A stretch of DNA of 64,000 nucleotides from Pseudidiomarina woesei (GCF_001418345.1 NZ_LIPW01000001.1:186001-250000), one strand, 5' to 3'; shown: positions 15,716 to 26,797, counted from the stretch's first letter. Notes: generated by a model from the letters alone, not told the origin. A program made the numbers and translations.

Positions 15716-18367
15716 ATGTCAGTAAAATCAGCAACGTTCCGGAGCGACTATCGCGCTCCGGAATTCCTCATTAAAACCGTCGATTTAACTTTTCACCTAC
15801 ATGAAACCGCAACACGTGTGCATAACACCATGCAGATTACCCCGGTTGGGAATACCAATAGCTTGCTGCTTCAAGGGGAAAACCTTGAGCTTATTCAGAT
15901 TGCTTTAAATGGCAAGCAGGTTGCACGCGATGATGTTCACATTGATGAAAAATCACTGCAATTAACGGTGCCAAACGAACCTTTTGAATTAACGATTGAA
16001 ACCCAGATAAATCCGGCGGCTAATCAAGCGCTTGAAGGGCTTTATAAGTCAGGCGGGGCGTTTTGCACGCAATGCGAAGCTGAAGGTTTTCGGCGCATTA
16101 CCTATTACTTAGATAGGCCAGATGTTTTAGCTCAATTTACCACTACCGTAGTTGGTGATGCGGTACGCTTTCCCTATTTGTTGAGTAACGGCAACGCTAT
16201 TGCCCGAGGAAACAATGGTGACGGCACCCATTGGGTGACGTGGCACGACCCACACCCAAAACCAGCGTATCTTTTTGCGCTCGTAGCCGGCGACTTCGAC
16301 CTACTTAACGATGAGTTCGTTACCCGTGGCGGCCGTGCGGTGCAATTGCAGTTGTTTGTCGACAAAGGCAATTTAAGCCGTGCTGAATTCGCCATGACAT
16401 CGCTCAAGAACTCCATGCGCTGGGACGAAGAGCGTTTTGACCTCGAGTACGACTTAGATATTTATATGATTGTGGCGGTCGACTTCTTCAATATGGGCGC
16501 TATGGAAAACAAAGGCCTGAATGTTTTTAATTCGCGTTATGTGTTGGCTGACGCTAAAACCGCAACCGATCAAGACTTTCTCAACGTTGAGTCAGTCATA
16601 GGGCACGAATATTTTCACAACTGGACAGGCAATCGTATTACTTGTCGTGATTGGTTCCAGTTGAGTTTGAAAGAAGGTTTAACGGTATTTCGAGATCAAG
16701 AATTTAGCTCTGACTTGGGTTCTCGCGCGGTAAACCGAATTGATGCAATTCGCATTATACGCACGCATCAGTTTAACGAAGACGCGAGCCCTATGGCGCA
16801 CCCTATACGACCAGACAAAGTGGTCGAAATGAATAATTTCTACACCGTGACAGTTTATAACAAAGGTGCGGAAGTGATTCGCATGTTGCACACCATTCTC
16901 GGCGAGCAGGGCTTTCAAGCTGGTATGCGGCTGTATATTGAACGCCACGATGGCCAAGCGGTAACCTGCGATGACTTTGTTGCGGCGATGGCTGATGCAA
17001 ATCAAGCTGACTTATCGGTGTTTAGGCGTTGGTACAGTCAAGCCGGCACTCCTATTGTAGATGTTACGCAAGAGTATGACGCAAACCTGCAACGTTTAAC
17101 GCTTAACTTTGCCCAACACACGCCAGCAACACCTGGTCAGCCACAAAAGCAAGCTGTTCACATTCCTATGCTGATGAGTTTGTACGATAACAATGGTCAG
17201 CGCCTTGCAATCAATACCGCCGCGGCTCATGGGCAATCAGCAGACGCGGTTCGCCCCCATGAGTCTGGTAGCTTACTCTTTGAATTTACAACAGAAACGG
17301 GCCAATTAACATTTGAGCATATCGCGACCGAGCCGGTTTTAGCGTTGAATGAAAACTTTGGTGCACCAATTAAGCTCAATTTTGCCCAAAGTTTCAGTGA
17401 CCAAGTGGTGCTACTAGGTTCTGCAGAGCAAGAAGTCACCCGTTGGGAAGCTGCGCAGCAAATTTTTACGCAACTTATTCGTGACGCAGTGGCTTCTCAA
17501 CAGGCGTTGGTATTGCCGCAAGAAGTTGCGCAGGCGCTGCAACGGTTTGTCGTTAGCACCATGGACAGTGCCCTTAAGGCGCAAGTTCTAACACCGCCAA
17601 CGGTTGAAGAAATTGCGGAGTATTACCCACGCGACATTCCGTTAACTCACATTGCTACGGCGGTTCATCAATTACGGCAACAGTTGGCAGAACAGTTGTT
17701 TACTGAATTCGAGGCTATGTGGCAAGGCTACGCGACCAGCGCTGAAAGGCCTTACACCCTAAGCGGAAGTGCCATTGCTCAGCGCAGTTTGCAGCACACA
17801 GTACTCTACTATTTGGCTCTGCATATGCCTGATAAATATAGTGATGTTGTTGCAGAATATTATGTCGCAGCCGACAACATGACGGCTCAGCAATCAGCAT
17901 TGCAAACCGCCGTGCATTTACGACTTCCGTGTCAGGAGCAATTACTTCGGGCGTTCGAACACCAGTGGTACGACACCCCATTAGTGTTAGATAAGTGGTT
18001 TGCTATTCAAGCCAGTGCGCCGCATGCAGATGTTGTTGAAATAGTCGCGCAATTGCATAATCATTCGCGTTTTAATCGTGACAACCCCAATCGGGTGTAT
18101 GCGTTATGGGCCACGTTTGGACGTAATATAAATCAGTTTCACCGTGCAGATGGGGTAGGGTATGCGTTAATGGCCGATATGATTGCCTACCTCAACGACA
18201 AAAACCCACAGGTTGCAGCACGTCTCGTAACGCCGTTAACGCAATGGCGCCGCTTTGATGCTAAGCGCCAAACGTTACTTGAAGCGCAGTTACGTCGGCT
18301 GCAACAAATGCCAAATTTGGCCCCTGATTTAGACGAAAAAATCAGTCAAAGTTTGGCGCCTTTGTAA
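15716..18367 (+). CDS. pepN: Aminopeptidase N
   Basis: This M1 zinc aminopeptidase (883 aa; E. coli 870) removes N-terminal residues from cytoplasmic peptides. The exopeptidase motif NMGAMENKGLNVFN is present. The zinc site HEYFHNWTGN gives His297, Glu298 and His301, and Glu320 is in LKEGLTVFRDQEF; these positions equal those in E. coli PepN. The start MSVKSATFRSDYRAPEFLI matches the bacterial PepN N-terminus, which has no signal peptide. The C-terminal helical DUF3458 domains are complete. It follows nhaC by 13 bp. A long inverted repeat downstream probably ends the transcript. Confidence 0.97.
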   Translation: MSVKSATFRSDYRAPEFLIKTVDLTFHLHETATRVHNTMQITPVGNTNSLLLQGENLELIQIALNGKQVARDDVHIDEKSLQLTVPNEPFELTIETQINPAANQALEGLYKSGGAFCTQCEAEGFRRITYYLDRPDVLAQFTTTVVGDAVRFPYLLSNGNAIARGNNGDGTHWVTWHDPHPKPAYLFALVAGDFDLLNDEFVTRGGRAVQLQLFVDKGNLSRAEFAMTSLKNSMRWDEERFDLEYDLDIYMIVAVDFFNMGAMENKGLNVFNSRYVLADAKTATDQDFLNVESVIGHEYFHNWTGNRITCRDWFQLSLKEGLTVFRDQEFSSDLGSRAVNRIDAIRIIRTHQFNEDASPMAHPIRPDKVVEMNNFYTVTVYNKGAEVIRMLHTILGEQGFQAGMRLYIERHDGQAVTCDDFVAAMADANQADLSVFRRWYSQAGTPIVDVTQEYDANLQRLTLNFAQHTPATPGQPQKQAVHIPMLMSLYDNNGQRLAINTAAAHGQSADAVRPHESGSLLFEFTTETGQLTFEHIATEPVLALNENFGAPIKLNFAQSFSDQVVLLGSAEQEVTRWEAAQQIFTQLIRDAVASQQALVLPQEVAQALQRFVVSTMDSALKAQVLTPPTVEEIAEYYPRDIPLTHIATAVHQLRQQLAEQLFTEFEAMWQGYATSAERPYTLSGSAIAQRSLQHTVLYYLALHMPDKYSDVVAEYYVAADNMTAQQSALQTAVHLRLPCQEQLLRAFEHQWYDTPLVLDKWFAIQASAPHADVVEIVAQLHNHSRFNRDNPNRVYALWATFGRNINQFHRADGVGYALMADMIAYLNDKNPQVAARLVTPLTQWRRFDAKRQTLLEAQLRRLQQMPNLAPDLDEKISQSLAPL

Positions 18368-18394
18368 TATTCATGCAAAGCTTTCTCATAAACA

Positions 18395-18436
18395 TGTTCA
18401 GGCCACGAATTTCGTGGTCTGAACACTGTGTTTTTC
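18395..18436 (+). terminator. Long hairpin after pepN, probable terminator
   Basis: TGTTCAGGCCACGAA and TTCGTGGTCTGAACA form a 15-bp stem with one wobble and almost no loop (18395-18425). Five T follow after a CTGTG gap. The gap makes it imperfect as a terminator. Confidence 0.6.
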
Positions 18437-18561
18437 ATGATAATAAGCATTGAATAACCTACCTAAATGTCCGACAATAATAGCAATTATTTCGTAGGGT
18501 GATGTTAGTAGCCAATTAACACGCCGCTTCGTTATACCTATCACGTAAAAAGGACACCATC

Positions 18562-21500
18562 ATGAATGCGTTTGGCGAAGGCCAGATTCCAGTTGTATTG
18601 CAAAAGGTGGCCGATCTGATTCAGCAACGAGCCACCGATCGTGCCGATTTAATCAAAGACTTTGCGATGAGGCTATTTCGCAACATCTCACCGGATGATC
18701 TGGCTTTGCGAAACGACAGCGATATGTATGGTGCGGTGATGGGGCTATGGCATAGCTTTAATGATTACAGGCCAGGCGAAAAAGCACTGATCAAAATCTA
18801 CAACCCTGAAGTAGCTCGTCACGGTTGGGAGTCTGCACACACCATTATCGAAATTATCCAATCGGATAGTCCTTTTATGGTGGACTCAATTCGCATGGCG
18901 CTTTCACGCCTTGGAATTACTTCGCATTTATTGTTGCACCTACCCATTAGTCACAAACGTGATAATAACAATCACATTTCAGAGTTATTGAAAGCGGGTA
19001 CCCGCAAAGAAGACAACGAAGTTGATACGGTGTTTCTGATTGAGGTCGATCGTCAAACAACCAAAGACGCCATTTCTACATTGAAGAAAGAGCTTGCATC
19101 GGTGATGGACGAAATTAATCTGTCGGTTTCTGACTGGCTACCAATGCGTGAGCGCTTAAGTGCTATTGCGAATGAACTAAAAGATATTAATTATCCAGGC
19201 GACAAAAAAACACTGAAAGAAGCTCAGAACTTTTTAAGCTGGTTGGCTCAAGATAACTTTACGTTAATGGGCTACCGCCGCTACGACTTAAAACCGGTTG
19301 AAGGTGACTACGTTATTCGTCAAGTCACAGACTCAAGCTTAGGCTTGATGCGAAAAAGTGCTAATAACAAAGAGCGCTTAGTGTCGTCGCTGCCGGAAGT
19401 AGCACGTGATTTAACTTTTGACGATAGCTTATTGTTGCTAACCAAAACCAACACGAAATCACGGGTTCACCGCCCCGCATATTGCGACTATATAGGTATT
19501 AAACGCTTCGATAAAAACGGTAAAGTCATTGGTGAAGACCGTTTTATTGGTTTGTACTCAAGTAGCTTCTATAACAATAGTGCGCGTGACGTGCCATTAG
19601 TTGGTGACAAAATTAAGCGCGTCATGGAGGCCTCAGGCTTTGCCTCAAATTCGCATGCTGCTAAAGCATTGCTAAACATTTTAGAAACATATCCGCGTGA
19701 TGAAATTGTTCAGGCAAAAGAAGATGACTTGCTTGAAGTTGGTTTAGGCGTCTTGCAAATGCAAGAGCGCGACATGACCCGTGTTTTTGTTCGGCGTGAC
19801 ATTTTTGGTCGCTTTGCGTCATGCATGGTGTACGTACCTAAAGAACGCTACAACACCTTACTGCGTCAGCGTACCCAGCAAATTTTGGCAAACACGCTGC
19901 ATAGCAAAGAAGATGTAGACTTCACCACCTATTTTTCAGAGTCGTCACTAGCTCGCACCCATTATACCGTGCGCATTGGCGAACACGTACAGGACATTGA
20001 CGTGAAAGAATTAGAGCAAAACCTCATTGAAGCAGCCCGCACTTGGGAAGATAACTTTGAACGTATTCTTAGTAGCACCTTTGGTGAAGCCAAAGCTAAC
20101 GCTTTAAATAAACGCTACGCAAATGCGTTTCCTCGCGCTTACAAAGAAGAAATTCTTCCGTCAGTTGCCATTGCTGATATTCAGCAAATTGAAGCTCTTG
20201 ATGATGAACACAAGCTTGGCATGTTGTTCTACCGTTCGCGTGAAGAAAATGAAACCAGTAAGAAAATTCGTCTGAAATTATTCCATAAAGACGAACCAAT
20301 TCATTTGTCTGACGTGTTACCAATGTTGGAAAACTTTGGTTTGCGTATTATTGGTGAAAGCCCATACCAAATTAAAACAACAGACGGCGATGTGTTCTGG
20401 ATTCTCGATTTCCAAATGTTGCACAGCAACGTCAAGCTAGATTTAGAAGCTAGCCGCGACGTGTTCCAAAACGCTTTTGCGAAAGTGTGGGACGGTCATT
20501 ACGAAGACGATGGTTTCAACCGCTTAGTATTAAGCGCCGGCTTAACTGGCCGCCAAGTTATTATTTTACGTATGTTTGCAAAATACATGCGTCAAATTGG
20601 TACCACATTTAGCCAAGCGTACATTGAAAGTACTTTTAGCAAGTACCCGTTAATTGCCAAACTTATTGTTAAGTTGTTCTACTCAAAATTCGACCCGAAA
20701 GAAAAAAGTCGCGAGAAGAAAATTGAAGCACTTGAAGCACGCATTAACTCAGAACTTGAGAATGTTGCGAACTTAGATGACGACCGTATTATTCGTCGTT
20801 ATGTTGAGTTGATTTTGGCTGCTTTGCGTACCAACTTTTTCCAACAAGACCAAGCTGGCAATGAAAAACCATATATTTCTGTGAAGTTTATGCCAGAAAT
20901 GATTCCAGAAATGCCGTTACCACTGCCGAAATATGAAATTTTCGTATATTCGCCGCGCGTTGAAGGTGTTCATTTACGTGGTGGTAAGGTTGCGCGAGGT
21001 GGTTTGCGTTGGTCTGACCGTCGAGAAGACTTCCGTACTGAAGTGCTAGGCTTGGTAAAAGCGCAACAAGTAAAAAACACTGTAATTGTGCCGGTTGGCG
21101 CGAAAGGTGGTTTCTTCTGTAAACATTTACCTGAAGAGCGCGAAGCCTTCTTTGAAGAAGGCAAGGCTTGCTATCGTACATTTATTCGCGCGTTGCTAGA
21201 CATTACGGACAATATTGTAAACGGTGAAGTTGTGCCACCAAAAGATGTCGTTCGCCATGATGAAGATGACACCTACCTAGTGGTCGCTGCTGACAAAGGC
21301 ACCGCAACATTCTCAGATATCGCGAACAGCATTTCTGCGGAATATAACTTCTGGCTGCGAGATGCGTTTGCATCGGGTGGCTCGGTAGGTTATGACCATA
21401 AGAAAATGGGTATCACTGCACGTGGTGCGTGGGAATCGGTGAAGCGTCATTTCCGTGAATTAGGCATTGACTGTCAAACCACTGACTTTACTGCCGTTGG

Positions 21501-23397
21501 CGTGGGTGATATGGCAGGTGACGTATTCGGTAACGGTATGTTGCTGTCGAAACATACGCGCTTAGTTGCGGCATTTAACCACATGCATATATTTGTGGAC
21601 CCGAATCCAAATGCGGCGAAAACCTATGCCGAACGCGAGCGCTTATTCAAGTTGCCGCGCTCTTCTTGGGAAGACTTCGACAAGTCACTTATTTCTGAGG
21701 GTGGCGGCATTTTCTTGCGCAGTGCAAAAGCAATTGAACTGTCGCCAGAAATGAAAAAGCTGTTCAATACTCAGAAGAAGTCGTTTACACCTAATGAGTT
21801 AATCAAAGCTATATTGACCCTGAACGTTGACTTGTTTTGGAACGGCGGCATTGGCACCTATGTGAAGTCGTCTAGTGAAAGCGACAGCGACGTAGGTGAC
21901 CGGGCCAATGACGCATTGCGTGTTAATGGTAAAGACCTGCGGGCAAAAATTGTAGGCGAGGGTGGTAACCTTGGCTTTACCCAGTTAGGGCGTATTGAAT
22001 ATGCTCGTAACGGTGGCCGTATTAACACTGATGCCGTCGACAACGTCGGCGGTGTTGACTGCTCAGACAACGAAGTAAACATTAAAATACTGTTGAATGG
22101 CTTGGTTGACAACGGTGACTTGACGTTAAAACAACGCGACCAACTGTTGTACGACATGACCGACGAAGTGGCGCAAATCGTCATTAAAGACTGTTTCCGT
22201 CAGTCTCAGTCTATCTCTGTTACAGCCATTCGTGGCGCTGACCAAGTTAAAGAATTACAACGTTTCATACATCATCTAGAGCGAGAAGGGCAACTTAACC
22301 GTGCCATTGAGTTCTTACCAGATGACGATGAGTTAGCCGAGCGTCAGGCCCAAGGTAAAGGGTTAACGCGCCCAGAGCTGGCCGTTATTACGGCTTACGG
22401 CAAAATGGTTTTAAAAGAGCAATTGCTTGACGACGAAATTATGGCTGATCCTTTCCATGCGCGCTCGTTAATCAATGCATTCCCGGTGCCGTTGCAAGAG
22501 AAATATGCCGAAGCAATGGAGAATCATCCGTTGCGCGCTCAGATTATTGCAACACGATTAGCCAATAACATCGTGAATGACATGGGCCCTAACTTTGTCT
22601 ATCGGAAGGTTGACGCAACAGGTTCTACGGTTGCTGAAGTGGCTTCAGCTTATGTGGTTGCGCGTGAGTGCTTTAATTTACGCGGCTTAATGGAAGAAAT
22701 TGAAGCGGGTAACAATAAAATACCAGCTGATGTTCAAAATAGTATGCTGTTTCAACTGCGACGTGTGGTACGTCGTTCAACCCGTTGGTTCCTGCGTCAT
22801 CGCAACCCAAGTTTGAATACCATTCAAGAGCGTATCGACTTTTATAAGGCGAGTTTTGACGATTTACGCAAGAACGTTCTTAACTATTTGGTTGAAGACG
22901 AACGTGTGCAGCTTGAAAAGCAAATTGACAAACTGCAAGCACAAGGTGTGCCGGCAAAATTAGCCCATAACATTGGTATTTTAACGACCTTGTTTTCAGC
23001 GCTTGATATTGCCGACATCACTCATGAAACGGGGCGCAAAGTCAGCATCGTTGCACAAGCATACTTTAACTTAGGTTCACGTGTGTCATTACATTGGTTC
23101 CTTGACCAAATTAACAGTCAGCCAGTTGATAATCATTGGCAGGCGTTGGCGCGAGCAGCATTTCGTGAGGAGCTTGATTGGCAACAACGTTCATTGACCA
23201 TGAGCATGCTTAAATCAGGTGATGAAAAGCAAGACGGCTTAGCTGTATTAGAGACTTGGTTAGCAGACAATAAAGTATATGTTGATCGCTGGTTAGTCAT
23301 GTTATCTGACTTCCGTACAACGAAAACTCATGAATTTGCAAAATTCTCGGTTGCTTTACGTGAGCTCATGCTGCTTAACCATAACTGCACGTCATAG
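18562..23397 (+). CDS. gdhB: NAD-specific glutamate dehydrogenase, large type (GDH-180)
   Basis: This very large enzyme (1611 aa) deaminates glutamate to 2-oxoglutarate and ammonia with NAD+. Size and sequence match the roughly 180-kDa class (Bac_GDH) found in Pseudomonas and marine gammaproteobacteria. Signatures include the N-terminal ACT-like region (SPFMVDSIRMALSRLGITSH), the active-site stretch LRGGKVARGGLRWSDRREDF with VKAQQVKNTVIVPVGAKGGF, and GGSVGYDHKKMGITARGAW plus AVGVGDMAGDVFGNGML in the NAD domain. The ATG is preceded by AAAAAGGA. It is a catabolic enzyme that fits growth on amino acids. pyrD follows after 12 bp. Confidence 0.97.
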   Translation: MNAFGEGQIPVVLQKVADLIQQRATDRADLIKDFAMRLFRNISPDDLALRNDSDMYGAVMGLWHSFNDYRPGEKALIKIYNPEVARHGWESAHTIIEIIQSDSPFMVDSIRMALSRLGITSHLLLHLPISHKRDNNNHISELLKAGTRKEDNEVDTVFLIEVDRQTTKDAISTLKKELASVMDEINLSVSDWLPMRERLSAIANELKDINYPGDKKTLKEAQNFLSWLAQDNFTLMGYRRYDLKPVEGDYVIRQVTDSSLGLMRKSANNKERLVSSLPEVARDLTFDDSLLLLTKTNTKSRVHRPAYCDYIGIKRFDKNGKVIGEDRFIGLYSSSFYNNSARDVPLVGDKIKRVMEASGFASNSHAAKALLNILETYPRDEIVQAKEDDLLEVGLGVLQMQERDMTRVFVRRDIFGRFASCMVYVPKERYNTLLRQRTQQILANTLHSKEDVDFTTYFSESSLARTHYTVRIGEHVQDIDVKELEQNLIEAARTWEDNFERILSSTFGEAKANALNKRYANAFPRAYKEEILPSVAIADIQQIEALDDEHKLGMLFYRSREENETSKKIRLKLFHKDEPIHLSDVLPMLENFGLRIIGESPYQIKTTDGDVFWILDFQMLHSNVKLDLEASRDVFQNAFAKVWDGHYEDDGFNRLVLSAGLTGRQVIILRMFAKYMRQIGTTFSQAYIESTFSKYPLIAKLIVKLFYSKFDPKEKSREKKIEALEARINSELENVANLDDDRIIRRYVELILAALRTNFFQQDQAGNEKPYISVKFMPEMIPEMPLPLPKYEIFVYSPRVEGVHLRGGKVARGGLRWSDRREDFRTEVLGLVKAQQVKNTVIVPVGAKGGFFCKHLPEEREAFFEEGKACYRTFIRALLDITDNIVNGEVVPPKDVVRHDEDDTYLVVAADKGTATFSDIANSISAEYNFWLRDAFASGGSVGYDHKKMGITARGAWESVKRHFRELGIDCQTTDFTAVGVGDMAGDVFGNGMLLSKHTRLVAAFNHMHIFVDPNPNAAKTYAERERLFKLPRSSWEDFDKSLISEGGGIFLRSAKAIELSPEMKKLFNTQKKSFTPNELIKAILTLNVDLFWNGGIGTYVKSSSESDSDVGDRANDALRVNGKDLRAKIVGEGGNLGFTQLGRIEYARNGGRINTDAVDNVGGVDCSDNEVNIKILLNGLVDNGDLTLKQRDQLLYDMTDEVAQIVIKDCFRQSQSISVTAIRGADQVKELQRFIHHLEREGQLNRAIEFLPDDDELAERQAQGKGLTRPELAVITAYGKMVLKEQLLDDEIMADPFHARSLINAFPVPLQEKYAEAMENHPLRAQIIATRLANNIVNDMGPNFVYRKVDATGSTVAEVASAYVVARECFNLRGLMEEIEAGNNKIPADVQNSMLFQLRRVVRRSTRWFLRHRNPSLNTIQERIDFYKASFDDLRKNVLNYLVEDERVQLEKQIDKLQAQGVPAKLAHNIGILTTLFSALDIADITHETGRKVSIVAQAYFNLGSRVSLHWFLDQINSQPVDNHWQALARAAFREELDWQQRSLTMSMLKSGDEKQDGLAVLETWLADNKVYVDRWLVMLSDFRTTKTHEFAKFSVALRELMLLNHNCTS

Positions 23398-23409
23398 GTG
23401 AGTTAATAC

Positions 23410-24417
23410 ATGTATTCACTTGCCCGTAAATGGCTGTTCAGCAAGGATGCTGAACAGTCACATGATTTAACCTTAAAGTTGCTTAAACGCTATGCAGGAA
23501 CACCCTTGTCGTTGGCATGGCGTCAAACGGTAGCACACAAGCCTGTTACCGTTATGGGAATTGAATTTCCAAATGCAGTAGGCCTTGCTGCTGGTTTAGA
23601 CAAAAATGCCGAATGTATTAAAGCTTTTGCGCAAATGGGTTTTGGCTTTATTGAAGTGGGTACGGTAACGCCGCGCCCACAACCAGGTAACCCTAAGCCT
23701 CGACTGTTTAGAATTGTCGAAAAAGAAGCCATTATTAACCGTATGGGTTTTAATAACCTGGGTGTGGATTATCTTGTTGAACAGGTCAAGAAGAGCCATT
23801 TCAAAGGTGTGCTTGGAATTAACATCGGTAAAAACAAAGACACACCTGAAACCGAAGCGGTGCAAGACTATATTCACTGCATGCATAAAGTCTATCCTTA
23901 CGCGGCTTACATTACGGTAAATATTTCGTCACCAAACACGCCGGGGCTACGCGAGTTTCAGCACGGTAGCGCATTGCATGAACTACTGAGCGCGCTAAAA
24001 GCAGAACAAGCTAAATTGACGGAACGTCACGGGCGCTATGTTCCACTTGCGGTGAAAATAGCCCCAGACTTAACGCAAGAAGGCATTGAAGCAATAACGG
24101 ATGCCTTAGTTCAACATGAAATCGACGCAGTTATTGCAACCAATACCACACTAAGTCGCGACGCCGTCGCTGGTTTACCCCATGCCGAAGAAGCCGGCGG
24201 CCTAAGTGGTAAGGTGCTATTTGAAGCCAGTACGGACGTGGTAAAAACAATTGCAGAACGGGCGCAAGGTAAGCTCCCCATTATTGCAGTGGGTGGTATT
24301 GATAGTATTGAGGCAGCTCAAGCTAAGATAGCGGCCGGGGCTAGCCTTGTACAAATTTACACAGGGTTTATTTATCATGGTCCTAAATTAATTCGTAATG
24401 TGGTGAATGCCTTGTAA
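23410..24417 (+). CDS. pyrD: Dihydroorotate dehydrogenase (quinone), class 2
   Basis: The enzyme (335 aa) oxidises dihydroorotate to orotate in pyrimidine synthesis and passes electrons to quinones at the inner membrane. The class-2 N-terminal amphipathic extension ([20 protein letters not shown]) is present. Further signatures are [39 protein letters not shown], the catalytic Ser in [14 protein letters not shown], and the FMN-binding [26 protein letters not shown] precedes the ATG. It is tight behind gdhB and followed by zapC, as in E. coli. Confidence 0.97.
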   Translation: MYSLARKWLFSKDAEQSHDLTLKLLKRYAGTPLSLAWRQTVAHKPVTVMGIEFPNAVGLAAGLDKNAECIKAFAQMGFGFIEVGTVTPRPQPGNPKPRLFRIVEKEAIINRMGFNNLGVDYLVEQVKKSHFKGVLGINIGKNKDTPETEAVQDYIHCMHKVYPYAAYITVNISSPNTPGLREFQHGSALHELLSALKAEQAKLTERHGRYVPLAVKIAPDLTQEGIEAITDALVQHEIDAVIATNTTLSRDAVAGLPHAEEAGGLSGKVLFEASTDVVKTIAERAQGKLPIIAVGGIDSIEAAQAKIAAGASLVQIYTGFIYHGPKLIRNVVNAL

Positions 24418-24472
24418 ATTCGTGAATAGTTCGTTAATTTATCAATAACTGACTAACATTTAGGAAATTATC

Positions 24473-25021
24473 GTGCACGCAATAGCACAATGGCATTGGG
24501 TTTATGACCCCGATCAACAGCAACTGCAAATTGAGCTTGAGCAAGGTATCGTTCATACGGCGCCTTACAAAAGCTCGCGGTTGGTGCCGTTGCACGCCAT
24601 GCGCGCCGCTTTTTCAACAGACGATGCTGAACAGTTTCAAAGCTTTTACGACGCTTTGGACGGTTCCGGCATAGTGGCCGCGCAAACCGCACTTGAAGCC
24701 TCTCTAAATTACCTTATTTTTTCTCGATATGGTCGGCCACAAATGCCTCAAAGTTGGTATTTTCAAACCGCAGAAGAAGCTCCCAAAAGCTTAGAAGTAG
24801 GGCAACTGGTCAGCCTTAACTCAGGTATGGCCGAGTCGGTTTGCGCGGTAACGTCAACAGACGGAGACTTTATTGAGTGTATGGTATTAGGTGGTGATTT
24901 CCCACTGTCAGATATTAAAACCCTGCGTCAATTCGATGTCATTAAGGTGATGCCGAATCGTTTACAGGCTTTACATGAAAGCCACGAAACCACTACTGAT
25001 AGCCATTTAAAGCAAGCTTAA
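24473..25021 (+). CDS. zapC: Cell division protein ZapC
   Basis: ZapC (182 aa) binds FtsZ and promotes bundling of Z-ring protofilaments. The family pattern is visible: an early WHWVYDPDQQQLQIELEQG, a central YGRPQMPQSWYF and the late FDVIKVMPNRLQAL. These correspond to WRWYYDEEHDRM, KPQMPKSWHF and IKIMNDRLKP in E. coli. The start is GTG at 24473 with AGGAAA 6 nt before. Position directly after pyrD is the same as in E. coli. The C-terminus is slightly longer than in E. coli and hydrophilic. Confidence 0.92.
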   Translation: MHAIAQWHWVYDPDQQQLQIELEQGIVHTAPYKSSRLVPLHAMRAAFSTDDAEQFQSFYDALDGSGIVAAQTALEASLNYLIFSRYGRPQMPQSWYFQTAEEAPKSLEVGQLVSLNSGMAESVCAVTSTDGDFIECMVLGGDFPLSDIKTLRQFDVIKVMPNRLQALHESHETTTDSHLKQA

Positions 25022-25027
25022 TTGAGC

Positions 25028-26797
25028 ATGGCAACGCGTAAACTTGCTTGGTATTTGTTTCTTTTTCCCTCAATATTGCTACTTATGTCAAACAGCTATG
25101 CTAACCAGCCGATCACGCTGAAACTGCTCGCAACGAGCGACGTGCATGGACATTTCTCGGGCTATAACTATTTCAGCAAACAAGCAGAACCGTTCGGCCT
25201 TGCGCATTTAGTGCCGATTATTCAACAGCAACGGCAAGCGTCTGATATCTCTCTGTTGATTGATAATGGCGACTTAATTCAGGGCTCGCCATTGACCGAT
25301 ATGCTTGTTGCAAACTATCAAGCGTCCGGCATAGTAGAACGCGAGCCGTCTGTGGCTCAGTTGCTTACATTGATGGGTTATGATGCTGCAAATCTAGGCA
25401 ATCATGAGTTCAACTATGGGTTGGCTTATTTGCAGCACGCTTACGGTGGCGATAATTTCTCTATACCGCTGCTCAGTGCCAACCTAACGCCAATATCTAC
25501 GTTAGCTAAGGGTTCGCTGCGGCATAAACCCTTTCACATGTTCTCATTCAGCCCACGTATAAACGGACACCAGCAGCGGTTAAAGGTTGCTGTTGTCGGC
25601 GTATTGCCACCGCAAATTATGCAGTGGGACGCGCACCATTTGCGTGATCAGGTTGAGGTGACAGACATGCTAACAGCAGCAACGCAGGCCGTGGCAGAAG
25701 CGCAACGCGCAGGGGCCGACATTATTGTGTTAGCAGCCCACTCTGGCATGCCAAAGAACAGCGATGATGGTGTTGATAGCGAACAGGGCGTGTGGCAACT
25801 TGCGCAAATACCGGCAGTTGATGCCATTATTTTTGGTCATCAACACGAAATTTTCCCTGGCAGCAAGGTTTATGATCAGTTAGCGCATATAAACAGCCAG
25901 CAAGGAACACTATTCGGCAAACCAAGCGTGCAGCCTGGTACGCAAGGTAAATATCTCGGGGTTATTGATTTGTCGCTTACTTTCAGCGACTCGAACTGGC
26001 AAGTTGTTGAAACGCACAGTCAGGTCATTGCAGCCGCTAAAGACCCTGATCCAAAAGTTCTCGAGCATTTAACGCGTAGTCACAGGGCAACTGAAACCTA
26101 TATGCAGCAAGCTATAGGGCACAGCGCACATGACTTAAGTTTAGCTAAAGCGCGCCTAGAACCGACCCACGCGTTACAGTTCATTCATTCTGCTCAGCGT
26201 TGGTACGTTGAGCGTACTTTTGCCAATAGCAAGGTTGGTAACAAGTTACCGCAACGGCCGTTATTTAGCGCTGTCGCACCTTTTAACGCCGCACTCAATG
26301 AACAGATGTACACTGATAATCAGTTTACATTTGTCCCCCAAGGGGTTTTAACCTTAGGTCATATCGGCGATCTTTATCGTTATCCTAATACGCTTGAGGT
26401 GGTTGCAGTAACGGGAGTACAGCTTAAACGCTGGCTTGAGCAATCTGCTGCAGCATTACAGCCTAGCTCTAACAATTCACCGTGGGGGCACATCGTTCAG
26501 GATATTCCGTCGTACCAGTTTGATACATTTGCTGGATTTGAATATCAAATTGACGTTAGCAAACCTATAGGAGAGCGTGTCTCAGCTTCAATTTCTTTCG
26601 CTGCAAGCGAAACCTACTATGTGGCTACCAATAACTACCGTGCCCAAGGGGGAGGTGGCTTTGCTGGTTTAGATGGTTCACAAGTGGTGTTTAGCTCTCC
26701 GGATCAAATTCAACATATTCTGGTGAGTTATCTGGCTTATTTAGGCGAGTCTGGGTATCGCGATAAACTCGCGAAAAATTGGGTTATAAAAGATTAG
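25028..26797 (+). CDS. Periplasmic metallophosphoesterase / 5'-nucleotidase family (CpdB-like)
   Basis: This exported bimetal phosphoesterase (589 aa from the ATG) is related to 2',3'-cyclic nucleotide 2'-phosphodiesterase/3'-nucleotidase. A signal peptide (MATRKLAWYLFLFPSILLLM, cleaved after SYA) leads into the metallophosphatase domain. Metal-binding motifs are ATSDVHGHFSG, DNGDLIQGSPL, NLGNHEFNYGL, AAHSG and FGHQHEIFPG. The C-terminal nucleotide-binding domain (5_nucleotid_C) has LKRWLEQSAAAL and the aromatic pair FDTFAGFEYQID. A TTG at 25022 directly abutting the zapC stop could add two residues. It would scavenge phosphate and nucleosides from nucleotides in the periplasm. The exact substrate is uncertain. 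Confidence 0.9.
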   Translation: MATRKLAWYLFLFPSILLLMSNSYANQPITLKLLATSDVHGHFSGYNYFSKQAEPFGLAHLVPIIQQQRQASDISLLIDNGDLIQGSPLTDMLVANYQASGIVEREPSVAQLLTLMGYDAANLGNHEFNYGLAYLQHAYGGDNFSIPLLSANLTPISTLAKGSLRHKPFHMFSFSPRINGHQQRLKVAVVGVLPPQIMQWDAHHLRDQVEVTDMLTAATQAVAEAQRAGADIIVLAAHSGMPKNSDDGVDSEQGVWQLAQIPAVDAIIFGHQHEIFPGSKVYDQLAHINSQQGTLFGKPSVQPGTQGKYLGVIDLSLTFSDSNWQVVETHSQVIAAAKDPDPKVLEHLTRSHRATETYMQQAIGHSAHDLSLAKARLEPTHALQFIHSAQRWYVERTFANSKVGNKLPQRPLFSAVAPFNAALNEQMYTDNQFTFVPQGVLTLGHIGDLYRYPNTLEVVAVTGVQLKRWLEQSAAALQPSSNNSPWGHIVQDIPSYQFDTFAGFEYQIDVSKPIGERVSASISFAASETYYVATNNYRAQGGGGFAGLDGSQVVFSSPDQIQHILVSYLAYLGESGYRDKLAKNWVIKD